Assembly (NCBI GenBank): GCA_015143295.1
Contig: CM026561.1
Span: 43,962,875 to 44,026,874, forward strand
From: Tetracentron sinense
Taxonomy: Eukaryota; Streptophyta; Magnoliopsida; Trochodendrales; Trochodendraceae
Direction of reading: 5' to 3'
DNA: 64,000 nucleotides
The notes under the pieces are model-generated. The model searched no databases, was not told the DNA's origin, and saw only the letters and a program-made list of their open reading frames with translations. This document shows positions 57,177 through 64,000 of the stretch, piece by piece. Both the position numbers and the translations under genes were made by a program. Position 1 is the first letter of the stretch. Each line of letters starts with the position of its first letter.

Positions 57177-57429
57177 CTGAAAAAGAGAAAATAAAAGAAA
57201 TAAAATAAAATGAGATTTCTTAGTTTAAATCAGAAAAGGATAAGCACAGACAAGGCAGAAGACAAATAGTAAGACTGTATAACCCAATAATTAAAAACTG
57301 AGAGAGTCAAAGTTAACTCAGGATTTTATTTGTGTGTTTGATTTGGCCGTAAGTAAATTACTCTGCAGAACCCTTGCTAGGTTAGATTCATTTTTTAATG
57401 CTTGTTTTGCCTTTGCGAATACGTGTGGT

Positions 57430-57720
57430 GAAAATAACCTGCAAATACGAAACAGAACACACATATGATTTACCTTGTTCACCCGATGTGGGCTACGTCC
57501 ATGGAGAGGTCGCCTTCTTCACTAGTTCAAAGTAAAGAGATTACAGAGATCACTCTCTCACAGCCTCTCAAACAATTTAGTTCTCTCGAAAAAACCCTAG
57601 ACCGAATAATATATTATATGCCCGGTAGAAACCTAACCTGGAACAAACTCCTAATCCAATTAGGAAAACCCCAAAAACTGTACGGACGCACGTGGTGGAG
57701 CTGAGTTTGAGTGTAACAAG
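57430..57720 (-). mobile_element. Copia-type LTR fragment
   Basis: On the minus strand it has ACTAGTGAAGAAGGCGACC, CTCCATGGACGTAGCCCAC and ATCGGGTGAACAAGGTAAAT, phrases common near the 3' end of plant copia LTRs. Borders are not defined. Confidence 0.4.
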
Positions 57721-59334
57721 AGGCCCGGGTGAGCAATACTAAAGCTGTAACAAGCTGAATGCAAGAAAATTTGCACAACAATACCATGAACCAAAACTTA
57801 AGTATTCCTGGATATAAAAAATGCTTTCAAAATTTTCAAGAATATGTGCAAGTATACTTTACAAAAAATATATTTGAACAACAAAATACAGATGGAAGTA
57901 GATTTGGTTCTAGTCCTTGCTAGTAGATCATTGTATTTTTATTATGAATGGGCATAGAAATGTCAGTCTCTATTGTGACTTTGTAAGCAAGGGAGTAAGA
58001 ATATAGGTTACCAAGTCGGGGTTCGGGCAGGGAAATTTTTTGAATAAATCGGCAAAAATCGGGAAAAAACCAAACAAGAGATAAACAGTTAATCAGATCT
58101 TTAATTTTGAAAGCTTATAAGAAATCTATTTTGTACATTACAAGTTTATTTGATTTTTTCTCAAAAAGTCGTGAATAATTCGCATTTAATTTACAAAATT
58201 CACAACTTTTTGGAAAAAATGCGCAATTCTTTCAAAATGTCACAAATACTTCATGAATTAATTGTTCAACGAAAAAAGTAACGACTTTTTTGGGAGATTT
58301 CTTGAAAAAATTGGAGAAATTTGTTACTATGAGTGAGAGGAAAACTCTCACCATGTGGAAGAGTAAGAGAGAGGAGATGCCTCTTTCTGTGAGAAAGGAC
58401 CAGGATTCTCAAGAACAATACCATCATTTATTCCTAATTATTTTCCCTAGCTTCAATGTTGGCCTATCTAGAAAGACGTGCCCAACCGTCTTATGGTAAA
58501 CATATCTATCTATCCAAGAAGTGGTATAGCTCCTGTAGACACCCTATTTTGCACGGCCAAGTTCCTTGTGGTGCACCAAACAACTCTGTTTCCAAGATCA
58601 TCAAGAGACTTCAAGGCAAGACCTGGACCCTAAAATACCTATATAATAGTGGCCGCCTTAAGCCCTTGTTGAGGCCATTGCTTATAACAGCAGTCCCTAT
58701 AATGTGCTAACAGAATGCTTGGATATGTTTTAATACGATTTTTTTTGCCACCAACATAGTTTTTCTCAAAATTTTAGTCCCACATAGACCTGAGAACCCG
58801 TTCAAGGCTTTTTCTACACCTACATAAACCCCTACATCAGGCACTGAGAATGTAGAGACTTGTAATTTATTTCTGAATATTTGTGTCATACACGTGATAC
58901 ATTGTTCTTTGATGATTTTAAGTTGATTTAAAAATGACTAAGTATGGGACTTGTAGGAAGGGTGTGATTTTAGCAAAAAAATTAATTATCAAATTTTGAG
59001 ATGACTTTTCCCGGAAATGGATTTTATGGGTTAAATAAACATATGTGATTTTAAAGGATTTTATTATTATGTATATAGTGGTTTATTTGAATATCGCAAA
59101 TTTTACGACGGGCGGGATTTTCGTTTTAAGCTTAGAACTGGAAAATGAGTTTTTTATTTGCTCGAAATTTGATTTTTTAAGTATTTTTATTGAATTCAAA
59201 TAGGCAGTATTTTCTTATTTAAATTAAAAACTTAAGTAAATGAAATGAAGAGTTAAAAACAAGGAAAATAAGTGTGTTGTTGTTGTGTGTTGTAGAAGAA
59301 CATGAGGAATCTAAGACCGTTTAAACGGTGCGAG

Positions 59335-60452
59335 TCATAGTTGTTATAGGCGTCGCCTAGGCGACTAGGCGCTCTGCTAGGCTCAAGCAACCGGCCGCCT
59401 AGGCGGTCATTATTAAGAATTTGATATATGTAATATTATTATTGTTTAAGGATATAAAAATTATGTTATTTGAATATGGTAATTTGGTAAACAAAAACCA
59501 TGTTATTTTATATACTTCTCATATCTTTTACAATATAATATATAAGAGTTTATATATCCAACAAAAAAAAAAAGTTTACAAATAGAATAAAGAAGAAACG
59601 AACGGTGTCAAGTAAGTTTCTCTCATGTTAACATGTCATCTCTTTCGCTCAATAGGTGGACTAGTTGATCTTTCTCTTACTCTGTTTGTGGGTGGACCAT
59701 ATGGTCCTTATCTATTTTTTGCATAGTTGTTAAAGATGTCACCTAGGCAACCAAGCATACAGTCGAGCTCGGGCAAGCCAATGGCAAAAAAAAACCTTTA
59801 AATGCCCCAAATTTCTTTTAGGATCCCCAAAACTCTCATAAACCCATAATTAAAGGGGTCTTTTATAAGTTAAATAAGTGCAGCCCTCATAATTATATAT
59901 TTTACTTATTATATGTTTTTTTTCTTGAATATAATCAATAAAAAGGAGAGTAAGAGGTCTGGCCTCTCCCTCTCTTCTATATCCCTTTTCGGTGTCATAT
60001 CGGTTGTCGAGCTATTTTTCTTTATTTATTTATTCCTACACTCTTCCTCCTCTCCTTCCCCCCTCTCTGTCTCTCTTGTTCAGCTGTCACTGTAGACTGT
60101 TGTTTCTTTCTATTTTTTATCCCTCACAATCCCTCTCTCTCCTCCCTTTCGACAATCATTGTATACTTTATTTTTTATTCCCAACATTTGAAATCCCCTT
60201 TATTATTTTCCTAAAACTATCTCCAATGATGGTTCTATCAAAGTGTATCTTGATAATATAGATTTTGCAATTTATATGAATTGCAAGGCCCCTTATTCAA
60301 GGAAATACATCATACATAGATCTCATGTTGGGAGGATTTTTGCAACAAAAAGTTCTTCAGTCGACGCCTCTGGTGCCTCAGGCTACCGCCTCAGGCATCC
60401 ATGGGGTATGTCGCCTTAAGTCGCCTAGTCGCCTAGTCGCCTTGACAACCAT
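59335..60452. mobile_element. Inverted-repeat element nested in LTR 3, 1118 bp
   Basis: The left end has GTTGTTATAGGCGTCGCC then TAGGCGACTAGGCG. The complement of the right end is ATGGTTGTCAAGGCGACTAG then GCGACTAGGCG. Flanks GGTGCGAG (59327-59334) and GGTGCCAG (60453-60460) match at 7 of 8, which suggests a hAT-type insertion. The interior encodes no recognisable transposase. The exact first base is uncertain by 2-3 bp. Confidence 0.75.
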
Positions 60453-60489
60453 GGTGCCAGGAGAAACACCAAAACAGAATCCCAAATGC

Positions 60490-60641
60490 AAGTCCGATCG
60501 AATGAACCAAGAACCGTTCGAATGAAACCAAGTTCGTTTAAATGATCCTCAGATCGTTCGAACAATATCATGCAATAACTTACCAAAATCGCATTTTTGC
60601 GCAAATCAAAGAGGAATTAAGACTGAACCCTATAAATAGAT
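60490..60641 (+). promoter_or_regulatory. LTR 3 promoter: palindrome boxes and TATA box
   Basis: GTCCGATCGAATG, GAACCGTTCGAATG, AAGTTCGTTTAAATG and CAGATCGTTCGAAC lie at 60491-60560. A further box ACCGTTTAAACGGTGC sits on the other side of the nested element at 59317-59332. TATAAATAG is at 60633-60641. Confidence 0.6.
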
Positions 60642-62282
60642 TCTTCTTCGTGGGATTAGGGTTTCTAATCATTCTAAGAGCCTTAGAACCTTAGAGAGAG
60701 AGAAACCTAGGGTTTGAAAGGAGTTCTACTAGGAGAACAAGGAAAGGCTTTGGAAAATAAGGAGATTCAATCAAAGGGTGCTTTCTTCATAGATTCAAGT
60801 TGCAACTTGCAAGGACTCATTCGCAAGCATTTGATTGGAGGGAAACGATCTAGATAGGTTTGATATATTTTCCTAGTTATCAATACCATAATCATTGTCT
60901 TAAGAATAAGACTTGTTTCAAGAGTTTATAAAATGTTTGATATGTTCTCCCAAGTTAATGATTTCATAATCATTGTTTTAAGAAAATAAGTATGATTTCA
61001 ATATTAAGATTTAAGATTATGAAAGCAAGCATGTTTGATATAACTTCTTTAAGCTAAGGATATTATAATCATTGTTAGGTTAAGTTTAAGGGACGAATAA
61101 GTATGTAAGCATTAAGAATAAGTTTGGATAAGGATGTTTGATACACTCTCCATAGACAACAATGTCAAATGTATGGATTTTTAAGATAAGAATAAGAACA
61201 ATGAATAAGCATGTTAAGGTTTAATATATTGTTCTTTGCTAAGGATACCATAATCATTGTTTTTTAAGAAAAAAGTATGATTGAAAGTAAGAATAAGGAT
61301 TTACATGGATGTTTGGTATACTTTTTTAAGCTAACGATTTCATAATCATTAATTGAATGCATGATTAAGAATAAGGATTTAAGATTTCAAGTAAGAAAAA
61401 GAATAAGTGGGGTTTTGAATATTGATAGATTTTCGTATGTTTTTCTTTTTTGATCGGTAATCAAGCAAAATGATATATAAATGAAGACTTCACGGATAAA
61501 ATGACATGCAAGCATGTAAGGAAAGAGTTTACAAGAAAATAAACTCAAAGACAATATAATCAAGAGTAGCTTGCATGCCTCCCTAACCCGGCTCCACCGG
61601 CTGCGCGGGGATCAACCCAACACTACCCTTAGTTCTTATGTTAACTTTAGCATTATCATTAAGTTAAGAATAAGAATAGGTATGATTAAGGTTTCAAGTA
61701 GATATATGGATTTTCAAGGATTAAATAAATTAAGAACAAGGTTTTTGCAAGTATGTAGGGATGTTATTAAATAAGAATAAGATGTTCAAGTATGTAACGA
61801 ATTATAAGATCTATGTTTCTCGTGTAATTGCGGTGTAAATAATTATGTATGGAGAGTGGGTGAATAAAAGGGGTAAATTAGATGCCCTGTAATTTATGAG
61901 TAAGTTATTCACATGCTTTACAAATTATGAATATGTTATCCAGGTGCCCTATGAATGATTAATAAATTATAAACATGTTGTTATATGCTTTACAAAATTA
62001 TGAGGTTATTGTATTATATGGGTAATGTGATAAACATTAATTGAGAAGCATGATCTATGATGTATGATGTGGTCGAATTTCGGATAGGCTAATACCTTAG
62101 AGGATGATCTTATTACCTAGATTCGTTATCATGGTGGTATGGGATGCTATGGTGGGGTTTTGATGGTGTGAGATCAGAATCTAAGGGATAACCTGGATGA
62201 AAGTTGATCACAACACTTTATTCACAAGTATTATAAGTTCATTTGTAGGATAAGTTGTAAGTATGATAAACTCACGGGTATG

Positions 62283-62465
62283 ATAAGCTCACATTCTGGT
62301 AAGCCAAAGCGTGCTGGTAAGTCTAAGCGTAGTCTGGTAAGCCTAGGCGTGTTGATAAGTCTAAGTGCATTCTGGTAAGCCCAAGTGTACTGGTAAGTCT
62401 AAGTGCAGTCTGGTAAGCCTAAGCGTGTTGGTAAGTCTAAGTGCATTCTGGTAAGTCTAAGTTCA
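62283..62465 (+). repeat. Short tandem repeats in LTR 3
   Basis: TCTGGTAAGCCTAAGCGTG and TTGGTAAGTCTAAGTGCAT alternate for about 180 bp, a ~17-bp unit arranged in ~34-bp pairs. A longer imperfect repeat with ATACCATAATCATTGTTTT-like text runs through 60880-61350. The phrase TCCGCACTCTRATTATGT occurs twice (62543 and 62657). Confidence 0.75.
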
Positions 62466-62782
62466 CACAAAGGTATTGTATGATTATTCTCATGAGATCA
62501 GACCTTACAAGCATGAAGTAAGATGCGTATGTTCACATGTTTCCGCACTCTAATTATGTATATTGCATGTATGTTATGTCACATTAAGTATGCATGATAT
62601 ATTAAAATAAGCATGTTAAGTATGATAAGTTAAGCAAGACGCATATGCTCACATGTTTCCGCACTCTGATTATGTTAAGTCAATGATATTAAGTATGTAT
62701 GTTATGATGCTTATGATGTTGTTAGCTAGGAAATTATATCCACTGAGCGTTTCATTGCTCAGCCGATGTGTTTATGTTGGCA

Positions 62783-62896
62783 GGTTTAGATTTTGAGACT
62801 GTGGCTAAACCTTGGGTGGAAGAGGACTACATAGAGGAACAAGAAGTTGATTTCCAGGAAGAGGAGAATCACTTGGATAGATATCCGTATTATTGA
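62783..62896 (+). CDS. Conserved acidic mini-ORF near the LTR 3 3' end
   Basis: After TTGGCAG (62777-62783) the frame GGT... runs 37 codons to TGA at 62894-62896. The peptide is GLDFETVAKP, then WVEEDYIEEQEVDFQEEENH and LDRYPYY. It matches LTR 2 at PWVEE-[DE]-Y-[VI]-EE and at the C-terminal LD..PY, although codons differ mostly at third positions. No upstream start is seen nearby. Confidence 0.45.
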   Translation, partial: GLDFETVAKPWVEEDYIEEQEVDFQEEENHLDRYPYY

Positions 62897-63825
62897 TTCC
62901 TTAGTTAATTGACTTTGATTTTAAAGGATTGTAATAAGATATTATGGATGAATGGTTAGGTTAAGTTTATTGATTTTGGAATCATGATGGGTTATTTAGA
63001 TTGTAAAAGTTCAGTCGTTCTGGATATTATGATATTGAGATCAATTAAAGAATTTTCAGCTTCATGTTTTAGTATGCCTTATATGCTTGTTAAGATATGA
63101 TGTCAGTCTAGTGAAGTGTTATGAGTCAAAGTTCTATTTTAGCCAAGATGAGATTTTGGGTCGTGACAGAGAGCACACTAAAAACGGCTATGAACATCTG
63201 AAGAGCTTACAGAAACTTCAAAGGCCTTGATCATATTAAGGACCCTGAAGACCCTTAGCACAAATTTTTAGCCAATGATAATTCTTGACGATCCAAGAGC
63301 ACTGAAGCTTTGAGTTCCAGGTCCTCACATTGAGACCCATATTTAGAAGTTTGGAGAAGTGTTTGAGAGATGCTTGTGGATCAACTGAAGAAGTTTTCCA
63401 CTCCTAACACGGTTTGTTGATAAATGAGAGAGAATCCTGGACGAAAAGGAGAATTTAGCAAAGGTGTCCTTTAGATTTAGAACCCCGTAGTTGGAATGTT
63501 ATGCCATTTCCCTTCCTGCATCCCTAGGACAATCTGTCTAAAGTAGAGAAGATCCCCCCTCTTGATAAGGTTAAAGGATAGAGGGGTCCCTTCACAAAAA
63601 AAGGAATGAAAAGGAAATTCTTTGAGATCCAATAAGGAATATTTTCGAGTTCAATATTGATGATTCTTGTTCTTTTCTAAATTTTCCTATTTTCTCACTC
63701 TTCTTGTTTTATTGATTACATTTTTTTAGAAAAGTATTTCTTCCTCTCAGTTGTGAGAATGGAAATTCCCTTCTTGAAGAGGATGCCAATGGGTACATTC
63801 TCTTGATCCTAAACGGGTCGTGACA

Positions 63826-64000
63826 AGGGTATTTTTCTCCTGATAGTCTAAGAGAATTGTCATTCTTTCTTCCATTTTCTTTATTGGTAGCTACTTCTTA
63901 CTTTGTGAGAATGGCAACTTCCTCTCCTTTAGAAGTACCTATCGGGTTTCCCTTTCAAATTTAAAATGATCAGGGATGAGGTTCTCATTTTCACATTGTG
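63826..64000. other. Right edge of the window
   Basis: TTTGTGAGAATGGCAACTTCC resembles GTTGTGAGAATGGAAATTCCC about 170 bp earlier, so a short imperfect repeat spans the end of the older LTR. No gene. Confidence 0.35.

Larger units (their letters stand above)
58851..63168 (+). mobile_element. Solo LTR 3 (same group as LTR 2), about 3.2 kb plus a nested element
   Basis: It starts TGTAGAGACTTG (LTR 2: TGTAGAGACCTG) and ends GGGTCGTGACA. The flanks GAGAA (58846-58850) and GAGAG (63169-63173) match at 4 of 5. The TATA box is at 60633. Inverted TGAGC...GCTCA is at 62743-62761, and the acidic mini-ORF is at 62783-62896. An inverted-repeat element (59335-60452) interrupts the promoter part. Without it the LTR is about 3.2 kb, 1 kb longer than LTR 2, mostly because of internal repeats. 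Confidence 0.8.
58534..63825 (+). mobile_element. Older LTR-like element split by LTR 3
   Basis: TGTAGACACCCTATTTTGC at 58534 is a typical plant LTR start. AAACGGGTCGTGACA ending at 63825 is a typical end. Between them LTR 3 (58851-63168) is nested, leaving about 970 bp of the older element. No matching 5-bp duplication was seen (GCTCC against AGGGT), so the two ends may belong to different copies. Confidence 0.4.

Noticed and set aside
58290-58710. Frames of 69-84 codons before LTR 3 as a gene
   Set aside because: They overlap an LTR-like start (58534), have no domain, and change frame between segments.
62283-62465. Possible CRISPR-like array
   Set aside because: The ~34-bp pairs are contiguous tandem repeats without unique spacers, inside a plant LTR.

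Overview
The window is nuclear DNA of a flowering plant. It is AT-rich and gene-poor, with plant L1-type LINEs, SINEs, MITEs, Helitron ends and solo LTRs, plus plant GT-AG intron structure. Species cannot be named from it. Everything here was read by eye; no alignment or database search was run.

The clearest gene is a neprosin-family (DUF239, with DUF4409 N-terminus) secreted protein on the minus strand at 29337-31731, with seven phase-0 exons giving 418 residues. The first coding exon of the phytocalpain DEK1 lies on the minus strand at 11676-11800, with a leader intron and a TATA box. No second DEK1 exon is visible in the 11.7 kb that remain to the left, so either intron 1 is very long or the exon is orphaned. 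A small single-exon reading frame with an acidic Ser/Asp tail is at 51897-52175 (minus), and a probable terminal exon of an unrecognised gene is at 57075-57176 (minus).

Layout. 1-9720: a near full-length LINE on the minus strand, cut by a 0.5 kb insertion and by a 2.4 kb solo LTR with a perfect 5-bp duplication. 10901-11330: hAT-like element in the putative DEK1 intron. 12.8-14.5 kb: SINEs and a MITE. 14.8-23.6 kb: two tandem copies of a 1.9 kb unit that act as each other's empty-site control for one SINE and three solo LTRs. 24.0-26.9 kb: a Helitron-like element directly after another Helitron end. 27.8-37.3 kb: four foldback elements that share an inner arm but mostly differ in outer arms (a fifth is at 52.5 kb), with the neprosin gene among them. 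37.3-44.9 kb: nearly featureless. 45.0-51.1 kb: LINE debris with a hAT MITE showing a perfect 8-bp duplication. 58.5-63.8 kb: an old LTR split by a large solo LTR that is itself split by an inverted-repeat element.

The most unusual signals are: (1) a 36-40 residue acidic peptide conserved at protein level near the 3' end of three diverged LTRs, each preceded by an AG acceptor-like site; (2) clusters of short palindromes (GATCGATC, GTTCGAAC) about 60-90 bp upstream of the TATA box in five LTRs of two families; (3) foldback elements with a common inner module and exchangeable outer arms.
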